Positions 1 through 5,922 of a DNA stretch of 7,628 bases are shown here, piece after piece. Origin of the DNA: an uncultured Oscillospiraceae bacterium (GTDB lineage: Bacteria; Bacillota; Clostridia; Oscillospirales; Ruminococcaceae). The stretch lies in NCBI GenBank assembly GCA_910587465.1, contig CAJUMS010000113.1, forward strand, positions 1 to 7,628, in the 5' to 3' direction. The position numbers were made by a program, and so were the translations under genes. How positions within the stretch are numbered: position 1 is the first letter of the stretch; each line of letters begins with the position of its first letter. The notes beneath the pieces are model-generated. The model worked only from the letters and a program-made list of their open reading frames with translations, did no database searches and had not been told where the DNA came from.

Positions 1-432
1 CAGCCGAACACCCTTTTTGAGCGGTATGCCGAGCGACTTCACCGCGTTCATAGCCCACAGCGCCGCCAACGCGGGACCCTTGTCGTCGATAGCGCCGCGC
101 CCGAACAGCGCACCGTTCTTCTCGGTGAGCGTGAACGGATCGGTGTTCCAGTTGTCCTCCAGCGCGGGAACAACATCGAGGTGTGCCAGAATGCCCAATT
201 CGGGGTTTTCGCCGTAGTCGGCGCACAGCACAGCGTCGCCGATCACCGACGTTACAAAACCCATTTTTTGGCAGTACTCCTCCGCCTTGAGCAGCGCCCT
301 CTTAGTCTCCGCTCCAAACGGTGCGCCGCGCTCAGGCTCATCGAGAACGCTCGGTATAGCAACAAGCTCCGCCAGATCCTTCACTATCTCGTCCTTGTGC
401 GAATAAATAAACTCCTGAATTTTCTCGTTCAT
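1..432 (-). CDS. pepV: M20-family dipeptidase, PepV type (C-terminus beyond window)
   Basis: Predicted zinc-dependent cytoplasmic aminopeptidase/dipeptidase that cleaves short peptides. Only the first 144 codons are present; family members are about 460-470 residues, so roughly the last two thirds, including the lid domain and later metal ligands, are missing. Seen: an N-terminal helix followed by LVAIPSV (residues 23-29), then GILAHLDVVP with H84 and D86 as the first metal-ligand pair, a W-N-T-D-P-F segment after it, and GRGAIDDKGP (residues 111-120), where D117 matches the metal-bridging aspartate of M20 enzymes. The start is ATG at 432, preceded by a strong AAGGAGG four nt upstream of the AT before the codon. 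It is downstream of murC on the same strand but separated by 211 nt containing repeat elements, so co-transcription is not assured. The PepV subfamily (rather than ArgE/DapE) is favoured by the LVAIPSV and GRGA.DDKGP context; this is family recognition from memory. Confidence 0.88.
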   Translation of the reverse strand, partial: MNEKIQEFIYSHKDEIVKDLAELVAIPSVLDEPERGAPFGAETKRALLKAEEYCQKMGFVTSVIGDAVLCADYGENPELGILAHLDVVPALEDNWNTDPFTLTEKNGALFGRGAIDDKGPALAALWAMNAVKSLGIPLKKGVRL

Positions 433-451
433 ATTTCCTCCTTATTTTATA

Positions 452-511
452 GAATTTCAAAATCTTGTCTAGTCTGCTACGCTTCGCTTCGGTCGACACT
501 TTTTGAAATTC
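452..511 (-). repeat. Intergenic inverted-repeat element A, upstream of pepV
   Basis: A 60-nt element with perfect 11-bp complementary ends, GAATTTCAAAA at 452-462 and TTTTGAAATTC at 501-511. A second short helix is possible inside (TGTC 466-469 with GACA 495-498). Positions 480-500 match positions 3116-3136 of element B at 19 of 21 bases; on the minus strand the shared blocks read AGTGTCGAC and AGCGAAGCG. The downstream arm ends 10 nt before the pepV GGAGG. It lacks a T-run in the right place for an intrinsic terminator. It could be a REP/MITE-like repeat or a structured leader; the sequence does not decide. Confidence 0.6.
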
Positions 512-546
512 CTGCATCACCGATAGGTGCACTTGGGTAATGCCGT

Positions 547-558
547 TCACAGTTGTGA
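547..558. other. Short perfect dyad in murC-pepV spacer
   Basis: TCACAGTTGTGA is TCACA and TGTGA around a 2-nt centre. It lies between elements A and C. It may be an operator-like site or part of a larger folded repeat; it is short enough to be chance. Confidence 0.25.
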
Positions 559-573
559 TTTATCATTTCGGCG

Positions 574-640
574 AATTTTGCCACTGCGATATTATATGTT
601 TCCGCTTCGTTCACCTCACTCCGCCTTGCTATGCAAAATT
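574..640 (-). repeat. Intergenic inverted-repeat element C, just after murC
   Basis: Perfect 8-bp complementary ends, AATTTTGC at 574-581 and GCAAAATT at 633-640, enclose 51 nt. The interior carries CGCTTCG (603-609) and CTCACTCCG (615-623), two short blocks that also occur in element B but in the other order. The right arm abuts the murC stop codon (644-646). No U-tract follows the stem on the minus strand, so a classical terminator is unlikely. Confidence 0.45.
591..619 (-). promoter_or_regulatory. Candidate pepV promoter inside element C
   Basis: On the minus strand a perfect TATAAT lies at 596-591. Seventeen nt upstream is GTGAGG (619-614), which matches only three of six -35 positions. 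Transcription would begin near 584 and give a leader of about 150 nt running through the dyad and element A into pepV. The -10 is good and the -35 is poor. Confidence 0.3.
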
Positions 641-643
641 ACA

Positions 644-2023
644 TCACTTTTTCATCATTTCGATCATCATCTCGGCGACCTTGTACACGTCACCGCAGCT
701 GGTAGTAATTACCAGATCACCATCCTGAACATTATCCACAACGTGCCGCGCAACCTCCTCAAACGTCGGGAACCACACACAGCCGTCTATCTTAGCGGCT
801 AAGTCCTTTGAATAAATATTATACGTGTTCTTTTCGCGGCTGCCCATTATTTCCGTGAGCACTACCTTATCCGCTATGGAAAGCGCATCGGCAAACTCAT
901 CAAGCAGCGCTGCAGTCCTCGAATACGTAAACGGCTGATGAACGCACCACACGCGGCGGAACGACATCTCTTTCGCGGTTTTCAGCGTCGCGGCGATCTC
1001 GGCGGGGTGGTGACCGTAATCGTCCACAAACGTAACGCCCCTTATCTCGGCGAGCTTCTCGAACCGCCGCATAGCGCCCGTAAAGCTCTCCATACCTCTC
1101 TGTAACGCGTCTGTCGGTATCCCCGCGGAATACGCTGCCGCGCAAGCCGCGACCGCGTTATATACGTTATGAAGTCCGGGAACATTGACCTCGATACGGC
1201 ACATCTCCTCGCCCTTGTTCATAAGAGTGAACTCTCGCTTAAAGTCGGATATCTGCCGTAAATCCGCAGCGTAAAAGTCGTTGGTATTCCCCGCGCCGTA
1301 TGTCACGAGACGCGCGGCGGTATTGCACCTTCTGATGACTTCCATTGTGTTCTCGTCATCGCCGTTCGCGATAATAATATCTGTTGTAATATCGCAGAAC
1401 TTCACAAACGACGTTTTGAGATTGTCCATGGTCTTGAAATAATCCATATGATCCTCGTCGATATTGAGAATAACGGAAATATTCGGAAACAGGTGCAAAA
1501 ACGTATCCTTGAACTCACACGCCTCGCACACCATATACTCCGACCTTCCCGCGCGTCCGCTGCCGCCGATAGCACGAAGCTTACCGCCTATCACAGCCGA
1601 CGGGTCGACGTCTGCCGCCAACAGTATCGACGTGAGCATTGACGAAGTGGTGGTCTTGCCATGCGTTCCCGAAACGCAGAACGCCTTTGAAAACTGCTCC
1701 GTCACCAATCCGAGCAGCTCCGCCCTCTCCGCGAGACGAACGCCGTTTTCCGCAGCCTTGCGCGCCGCGATAAGCTCGGGATTGTCCTCCATTATCGCCG
1801 CCGAGAACACGATCAAGTCCGCGCCCTCGATATTTTCCGCGCGCTGACCGAGCGTTACGGGAATGCCCATTTTCCGTACAGCCTCGAGCGTTGAGGTCTC
1901 GTTATTGTCCGAACCCGTGAGGTAATACCCCTTTGTATGCAATATCTGCGCCAGCGGATACATACCGCTGCCGCCGATACCTATAAAGTGTATATGCTTT
2001 TTGCCCTTAAGGAAATTTTCCAC
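644..2023 (-). CDS. murC: UDP-N-acetylmuramate--L-alanine ligase
   Basis: Cytoplasmic ATP-dependent ligase that adds L-alanine to UDP-MurNAc, the first amino acid of the peptidoglycan stem peptide. The 459 residues fit the full-length family. Domain 1 begins with the dinucleotide-type glycine loop GIGGSGM (15-21). The central ligase domain has the P-loop GTHGKTTT (119-126), acidic residues in CEACE (166-170), the DEDHMDYF histidine (H192) and HNVYNA (285-290). The C-terminal domain follows with GAMRRFEKL (316-324), DDYGHHPAEI (334-343) and HQPFTYSRT (362-370). GxGGSGM with the HHP motif separates MurC from MurD/E/F; Mpl is a less likely alternative. The start is GTG at 2023, chosen because AGGAGGA at 2037-2031 sits 7 nt upstream and the glycine loop then falls at the usual distance from the N-terminus. 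It is divergent from spoVG. Confidence 0.96.
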   Translation of the reverse strand: MENFLKGKKHIHFIGIGGSGMYPLAQILHTKGYYLTGSDNNETSTLEAVRKMGIPVTLGQRAENIEGADLIVFSAAIMEDNPELIAARKAAENGVRLAERAELLGLVTEQFSKAFCVSGTHGKTTTSSMLTSILLAADVDPSAVIGGKLRAIGGSGRAGRSEYMVCEACEFKDTFLHLFPNISVILNIDEDHMDYFKTMDNLKTSFVKFCDITTDIIIANGDDENTMEVIRRCNTAARLVTYGAGNTNDFYAADLRQISDFKREFTLMNKGEEMCRIEVNVPGLHNVYNAVAACAAAYSAGIPTDALQRGMESFTGAMRRFEKLAEIRGVTFVDDYGHHPAEIAATLKTAKEMSFRRVWCVHQPFTYSRTAALLDEFADALSIADKVVLTEIMGSREKNTYNIYSKDLAAKIDGCVWFPTFEEVARHVVDNVQDGDLVITTSCGDVYKVAEMMIEMMKK

Positions 2024-2054
2024 AGCAAATTCCTCCTAAAGATAATATCCAAAA

Positions 2055-2084
2055 AATATATGCCGCGCTCGGAAAATTTATGAA
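2055..2084 (-). promoter_or_regulatory. Candidate murC promoter
   Basis: On the minus strand TTCATA (2084-2079; four of six -35 bases) and TATATT (2060-2055; five of six -10 bases) are 18 nt apart. Initiation near 2048 would leave a leader of about 25 nt that includes the AGGAGGA site. The region is generally AT-rich, so chance matches are expected. A perfect TTGACA also lies further upstream on this strand (2121-2116) but has no -10 at a workable distance. Confidence 0.3.
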
Positions 2085-2142
2085 TAATCCGCCGCACAAT
2101 TTCCAAAAATAGTATTGTCAAAATTCTTTTAAGGGATACGGA

Positions 2143-2176
2143 GGTCAAAACACAGCTTAACACGGGTGTTTTGACC
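2143..2176 (+). promoter_or_regulatory. Perfect 11-bp hairpin/dyad in spoVG leader
   Basis: GGTCAAAACAC (2143-2153) and GTGTTTTGACC (2166-2176) are perfect complements around a 12-nt loop. The structure ends 18 nt before the spoVG Shine-Dalgarno. No T-run follows, so it is not a typical terminator. It could be a repressor operator, an mRNA-stabilising 5' stem or a site for autoregulation. The octamer TACGGAGG overlaps the left foot (2137-2144) and recurs as the true ribosome binding site (2192-2199). I could not find a convincing -35/-10 pair for spoVG; TTGTCA at 2115-2120 lacks a -10 partner. Confidence 0.5.
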
Positions 2177-2204
2177 GAAGTTTCCTTGGTTTACGGAGGA
2201 AAAA

Positions 2205-2462
2205 ATGGAAATCAGCGACATCAAAATCAGAAAGACAATGCACGAGGGCAGGCTTCGCGCGGTGGTCTCGATAACCATCGACAACGCCATTGCCATACAC
2301 GATATCAAGCTCGTTCAGGGTGACGAGCGTATGTTCGTGGCAATGCCCAGCCGCCGCGAGGACAGCGGAGTTTTCCGCGATATCATTCACCCTATCTCCT
2401 CGAATATCCGAGAGGAGATCGAGAACAAAATCCTCACTGCCTACAACGACTATATCCAGTAG
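2205..2462 (+). CDS. spoVG: Septation/sporulation regulator SpoVG
   Basis: Small nucleic-acid-binding regulator. In Bacillus it affects asymmetric septation, and in Staphylococcus and Borrelia the homologues bind DNA or RNA and alter expression of envelope, virulence and other genes. The 85 residues fit the family (about 85-100). Seen: an N-terminal strand pair ending in GRLRAVVSITID (15-26), IHDIK (31-35), the hallmark FVAMPSRR (44-51) and FRDIIHPI (57-64), then a C-terminal helix. The start at 2205 is set by ACGGAGGA immediately upstream and by the conserved MEI-D-IKIRK opening. It is the only plus-strand gene here, divergent from murC and convergent with the Nudix gene. In many Clostridia spoVG lies with purR and glmU close to murC; here purR and glmU are absent. 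Its leader carries an 11-bp dyad. Confidence 0.96.
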   Translation: MEISDIKIRKTMHEGRLRAVVSITIDNAIAIHDIKLVQGDERMFVAMPSRREDSGVFRDIIHPISSNIREEIENKILTAYNDYIQ

Positions 2463-2472
2463 CACAGCGGCC

Positions 2473-3009
2473 TCACTTAGCAAGCAGCAGCTTGGTTTTC
2501 AAAATGGCTGTCTGCGTTTTTGCGTCTCCAATTTCGTTATTCATTATCATTTCCGCCGCTTTTTCAAGCGGTATTTTTTCTACGTCGAGGAACTCATCTG
2601 CGTCAAGCTTCTGAGTACCGTAGTGCAGTCCGCGCGCCAGATACATATGTATCACCTCCGTGTCGTAAGCGGGGGTGGGGATAAGACAGCCAAGATAGTC
2701 GAACTTGTCACAGGTGCAGCCCGTCTCCTCTTTGAGCTCGCGAAGTCCGCAGGCACGGTGATCCTCGCCGTACTCCAGCTTGCCCGCGGGTATCTCCAAC
2801 AGCACCTTTTGATGCGGATAGCGGAACTGCCTCACAAACAGCACGTTATCCTCCTCGTCGAGCGCCACAACGCACACGCCGCCCGGGTGCTTTATCACCT
2901 CGCGTATTACAGTCTCTCCGTTCTCAAGCTCCGCCTTGTCCACAAACAGCTTAACTATCTTTCCGTCAAATTTCTGCTCGCTCTCAATAGTTTTCTCATT
3001 CAAGTGCAT
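2473..3009 (-). CDS. nudF: Nudix hydrolase, ADP-ribose pyrophosphatase type
   Basis: Predicted cytoplasmic Mg2+-dependent hydrolase that splits ADP-ribose, or related nucleoside diphosphate sugars, into AMP and a sugar phosphate. The 178 residues are close to Bacillus NudF (about 185). The N-terminal 40 residues form the beta-rich dimerisation part seen in this subfamily. GGVCVVALDEEDNVLFVRQFRYP (from residue 43) leads into the complete Nudix box at 76-98: G76, E82, R90-E91, E94-E95, G97, fitting GX5EX7REUXEEXG. PTPAYDTEVIHMYLA after the box is the ADP-ribose-type signature region. The ATG at 3009 has AGGAG (3023-3019) nine nt upstream. It lies downstream of yfhO beyond element B and overlaps nothing, but its stop is only 10 nt from that of convergent spoVG. 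Exact substrate within the Nudix family cannot be fixed from sequence alone. Confidence 0.92.
   Translation of the reverse strand: MHLNEKTIESEQKFDGKIVKLFVDKAELENGETVIREVIKHPGGVCVVALDEEDNVLFVRQFRYPHQKVLLEIPAGKLEYGEDHRACGLRELKEETGCTCDKFDYLGCLIPTPAYDTEVIHMYLARGLHYGTQKLDADEFLDVEKIPLEKAAEMIMNNEIGDAKTQTAILKTKLLLAK
2481..2499 (+). terminator. Weak candidate terminator for spoVG
   Basis: CAAGC-AGCA-GCTTG forms a 5-bp stem with a 4-nt loop, followed by GTTTT on the plus strand. It lies 18 nt past the spoVG stop, inside the 3' end of the convergent Nudix gene. Stem and T-run are both short; it may be coding sequence that happens to fold. Confidence 0.22.
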
Positions 3010-3034
3010 AACTTTAGTCTCCTGATCTAAATTT

Positions 3035-3149
3035 GAAAATCCATAATCCCGTCACCGCATACTCACTCCGCGCTTCGCGCTCCGTTTTGCTGCGCTGACG
3101 AGACAGGTCTCCCTGCGCTTCGCTCCAGTCGACACTACTTTGGATTTTC
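3035..3149 (-). repeat. Intergenic inverted-repeat element B, upstream of Nudix gene
   Basis: A 115-nt element with perfect 9-bp ends, GAAAATCCA (3035-3043) and TGGATTTTC (3141-3149). Inside are two further small hairpins: GCGC-TTC-GCGC (3070-3080) and GAGAC-AG-GTCTC (3100-3111). Positions 3116-3136 match element A at 19 of 21 bases. Its arms differ in sequence from those of A and C. The downstream arm ends 11 nt before the AGGAG of the Nudix gene. It may be a non-autonomous repeat or a folded leader. Confidence 0.6.
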
Positions 3150-3217
3150 CTTAAACACCGTAAGGCTTATGATTTTTACAGCGCGCCTTAACTGCGCCGT
3201 CTGTCATGCTGCTTTTG

Positions 3218-3223
3218 ATTATA
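3218..3223 (-). promoter_or_regulatory. Candidate -10 box for Nudix gene
   Basis: A perfect TATAAT lies on the minus strand 18 nt after the yfhO stop codon. The -35 position (around 3241-3246, CAATAA) is poor. Initiation near 3211 would put the whole of element B in the mRNA leader. The gene could instead be read through from yfhO. Confidence 0.3.
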
Positions 3224-3240
3224 ACGCGCTTTGCAATACG

Positions 3241-5865
3241 TTATTGGCCGTCATTTTTCCCACTGTCAAGCTCCTTCATAACACGGTCTGCCTCACCGTC
3301 CTTGGATATCTCGCCGGGACGGATACTGTTAAAATCACAGCGCTCCGTGTTCATAAAGCTTTCCTCTCTTTCCGGGAACTTTATCACAACATCGTCCGAT
3401 TTTTCATCGCGCTCGGGGCAGTCGTATATCTGCCGCGTAAGCGTACCGATATAGGATTTATGCGCCTTTACGCCGTCGACCTGATCCTGATCGTACAGGT
3501 GAACATACGAGAAGCCTCTTTCGCGTCTGATGATCACAAAGAACACGAAATACGCCGCCAGCAGCAGAATTCCGATGATCGTCGCGATAACGCCGTACTT
3601 CAGCCCCGGGGTCTCGTACTCGAACGATATCTCGCAGATACCCTCGGGAACGCGTATTCCGCACAAGCCGCCGTTTATCTTGTCTATCTCGGCGGGAGTG
3701 CCGTTCACAGTCGCCGACCAGCCCTTGCACCACGGAACGCTGAACACCACAAGCTTTTCGCTGTCGTAATCGCTCATCGCGGTAAAGCCCTTTTTATTTA
3801 TGCTGAACTGCTTTACACCGCTGTCGATACGCTTCTGAGCGTCGATCTTGAACTGTTCGAGCGATATATCCCATGCGGAATCATTGTCGTGGGTGAGTAT
3901 ATCCGAATACTTTTCCGCCTGCTCATCGGTAAGAACAGCGCAGCGCACCATAAGGTTATCCACCTTTTTGTTGCCTTTCGCCTCGGATCTGAGAAAATAA
4001 CTGTCGTAAGCAAATCCCATAGGCAGAGCATAATCGGTCTTGTATACGTCGTAAAAGCCCTGGGTGTTCATATACTCGTAAATAGCCAGATCGTCCAGTA
4101 CCGTATTGCGTCTTGAATCGCTCATATCCTGCGGTATCATTATATATTTTACGCGGGCAAACGCTCTGAAAGCGTAACGGTTTGTTTCGGGCGCGGAATT
4201 TACAGAACGCGCACCGTTGTCTTTCATGGGTCTTATCAGCTCATACAGATCGAATGTTGAACCGGGAACGATACTCGTAAAGCTTTTGAGCGAGCTCATA
4301 TTCCAGAACATATTTACGTTATTGGTCTCGTCAACGCCCTCGATACGGTAAAAGTCGGGATCGTCGATATTGAACTCCGCGTCCACCATTTTATTGAATC
4401 GTCCGACCTTCGGACCAATGATCCTGCCATAATCGAGGAAGTAAAATCCCAGTATCATTGAGCAGAAGATTGTAACCGCGGTAACTTTTTTCAAGAACAC
4501 GTCCGCCAATACCTTTTTGCGCATACGGATAACAAGCCACAGTATCACAAGGAACGCCGTTGCCATAAACAGCATGACCCAGACTGCAGGGCTCATATCC
4601 GTCATCAATCTCAACACGAGAATGGTTTCCTCATTACCTTCGGAGTTAGTGATCCTCTTGCTGAACGGCGCGAGAACCGCAAGCGAGCCCATTACCGCCA
4701 CACAGACCGCGCAGACTCTCATACCGAGCTTGAGGTCAAGCTCCTCATGCTCGAGAGTGTACACCGTCGCAAGACAGCATATAAGCTCGGGCATATAGAA
4801 CCATCGCGTGTAGAAATTGTTGTTGAACATCGTGAACGACGCGTTCAGCCCCGGCACCATCGCGAACAGCAAGCATATCGGCAGAAGAACTCTCGCCCAA
4901 TGCCCCTTAGCGCCCTTTACAAACGCGATAACGCCCGCCATTCCGAACAACGGAAGATAGAGTGCCACGCTTGACCACTTCGCGTTCGCATTGCTGAACA
5001 TCGCGTTTCTCGCCGCAACCTCGGGCGGGAAGAACATACTTTCGAGAATGAGACCGTAACGCTGCTCGTTGCCGTAAAACAAGAAGTCCCAGTCGGTGAG
5101 CATATTCGTCGAACGCGGCACGTCGAGCACCTGATATATCGACGGTATAAACAGCACTCCCGCTATCATCACGCCGACGATACTCTCAAACGCAAGACAT
5201 AAAAAGCCCTTGAGATTCAGAACAAACCGCTTGTCCATACCGTATCGTACTAAGAAGTAAATCACAAGGAATACGCACTCGCCGATAAAGAAGAAGTAAT
5301 TCGCCAGACAATTTATCGCGACGGTCAGCGCGAACACGGCGTGACGCTTATTTATAACAGCCTCCTCCAGACCAATAAGCAGCAACGGAAACCAGATGAT
5401 AGCGTCCTGGAACTGGAAGAAGATATTGTAGAGGTTAAAGCTCGAAAACGCGTACAGAATACCGCCGATAAGCGCGGTCTGCGGCTTGGTGACGAACCGC
5501 CGTATATACATAAACGCAAACAGCGAGAACAGCGCTATTTTCACGCATAGCAGCGGAGCCATAAGGTACTCCGAAATTGAAGCGGGAAACAGGCACATAA
5601 ACCAGAAAAACGGGCTGCCTAAAGTGTAATACGAATAGCTGCCGACAAAATTCGCGCCAAGGTCGGTGTGCCAGTCCCATGCGGACAGACCCTCGTGAAC
5701 CGCACGCACGCACATTTTGAAAAACGGTATCTGCTGGGCGTTGTAATCGCCGTAAAAAATGAAGTATCCGCCGTCGATTATAACCAATGGCAAGAACATT
5801 ATCGCCGCCATTGCCAGCGCGACCAAAAAAGCTTTTTGATAATATTTTTTCTCCTGTTTGTACAT
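3241..5865 (-). CDS. yfhO: YfhO-family membrane protein, GT-C-like glycosyltransferase
   Basis: Polytopic membrane protein of 874 residues, typical for the YfhO family. In Bacillus and Listeria, YfhO-type proteins transfer sugar from an undecaprenyl-phosphate donor to teichoic acid polymers outside the membrane; the acceptor here is unknown. Seen: a first membrane segment (about 12-30), then an outer loop with YGDYNAQQIPFF (38-49), where D40 is the candidate catalytic acid by analogy with GT-C enzymes. Further membrane segments run to about 478. A large outer domain (about 480-755) ends in VPWCKGWSATVNG (710-722) and a Y-x-T-P-G motif typical of the family. A last membrane helix (757-779), RRER stop-transfer charges and an acidic cytoplasmic tail of about 95 residues complete it. 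The start at 5865 has GGAGG 11 nt upstream. It follows argS by 57 nt and may share its transcript. No CsbB-like or GtcA-like partner is nearby. Confidence 0.88.
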   Translation of the reverse strand: MYKQEKKYYQKAFLVALAMAAIMFLPLVIIDGGYFIFYGDYNAQQIPFFKMCVRAVHEGLSAWDWHTDLGANFVGSYSYYTLGSPFFWFMCLFPASISEYLMAPLLCVKIALFSLFAFMYIRRFVTKPQTALIGGILYAFSSFNLYNIFFQFQDAIIWFPLLLIGLEEAVINKRHAVFALTVAINCLANYFFFIGECVFLVIYFLVRYGMDKRFVLNLKGFLCLAFESIVGVMIAGVLFIPSIYQVLDVPRSTNMLTDWDFLFYGNEQRYGLILESMFFPPEVAARNAMFSNANAKWSSVALYLPLFGMAGVIAFVKGAKGHWARVLLPICLLFAMVPGLNASFTMFNNNFYTRWFYMPELICCLATVYTLEHEELDLKLGMRVCAVCVAVMGSLAVLAPFSKRITNSEGNEETILVLRLMTDMSPAVWVMLFMATAFLVILWLVIRMRKKVLADVFLKKVTAVTIFCSMILGFYFLDYGRIIGPKVGRFNKMVDAEFNIDDPDFYRIEGVDETNNVNMFWNMSSLKSFTSIVPGSTFDLYELIRPMKDNGARSVNSAPETNRYAFRAFARVKYIMIPQDMSDSRRNTVLDDLAIYEYMNTQGFYDVYKTDYALPMGFAYDSYFLRSEAKGNKKVDNLMVRCAVLTDEQAEKYSDILTHDNDSAWDISLEQFKIDAQKRIDSGVKQFSINKKGFTAMSDYDSEKLVVFSVPWCKGWSATVNGTPAEIDKINGGLCGIRVPEGICEISFEYETPGLKYGVIATIIGILLLAAYFVFFVIIRRERGFSYVHLYDQDQVDGVKAHKSYIGTLTRQIYDCPERDEKSDDVVIKFPEREESFMNTERCDFNSIRPGEISKDGEADRVMKELDSGKNDGQ

Positions 5866-5922
5866 AGTAATTTGTTCCTCCGATATTTATGAACTACATT
5901 TGATTTGTTTATTATGAATTAT
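5866..5922 (-). other. AT-rich argS-yfhO spacer
   Basis: The 57-nt gap has no GC-rich hairpin or T-run, so argS transcription probably continues into yfhO. It holds the yfhO GGAGG site and two copies of TTCATAA on the minus strand. No promoter stands out. Confidence 0.4.

Noticed and set aside
442..451. TATAAAAT just before pepV as a promoter -10
   Set aside because: A transcript from it would start within the GGAGG site and lose the ribosome binding sequence.
338..550. Open frame of about 70 codons on the minus strand across element A
   Set aside because: It starts at GTG in the spacer without a ribosome binding site, reads through the inverted repeat and then overlaps pepV in another frame. 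The KVSTEAKRSRLDKIL portion is simply element A translated; likely a spurious hypothetical protein.
2115..2143. TTGTCA as the spoVG -35 box
   Set aside because: No TATAAT-like hexamer occurs 15-19 nt downstream. I also saw no clear sigma-H type AGGAWWT...GAAT pattern.
2290..3030. Plus-strand open frame covering spoVG and the Nudix gene
   Set aside because: It is out of frame with spoVG and antisense to the Nudix box. Both real genes have clear motifs in their own frames.
3180..3230. AGCGCG/CGCGCT pairing after yfhO as a terminator
   Set aside because: The stem is only 6 bp with a loop of about 39 nt and no T-run follows on the minus strand.
3169..4116. Long plus-strand open frame opposite the end of yfhO
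   Set aside because: It is antisense to a well-supported membrane protein and has no ribosome binding site or recognisable domain. GC-rich coding often leaves such open antisense frames.
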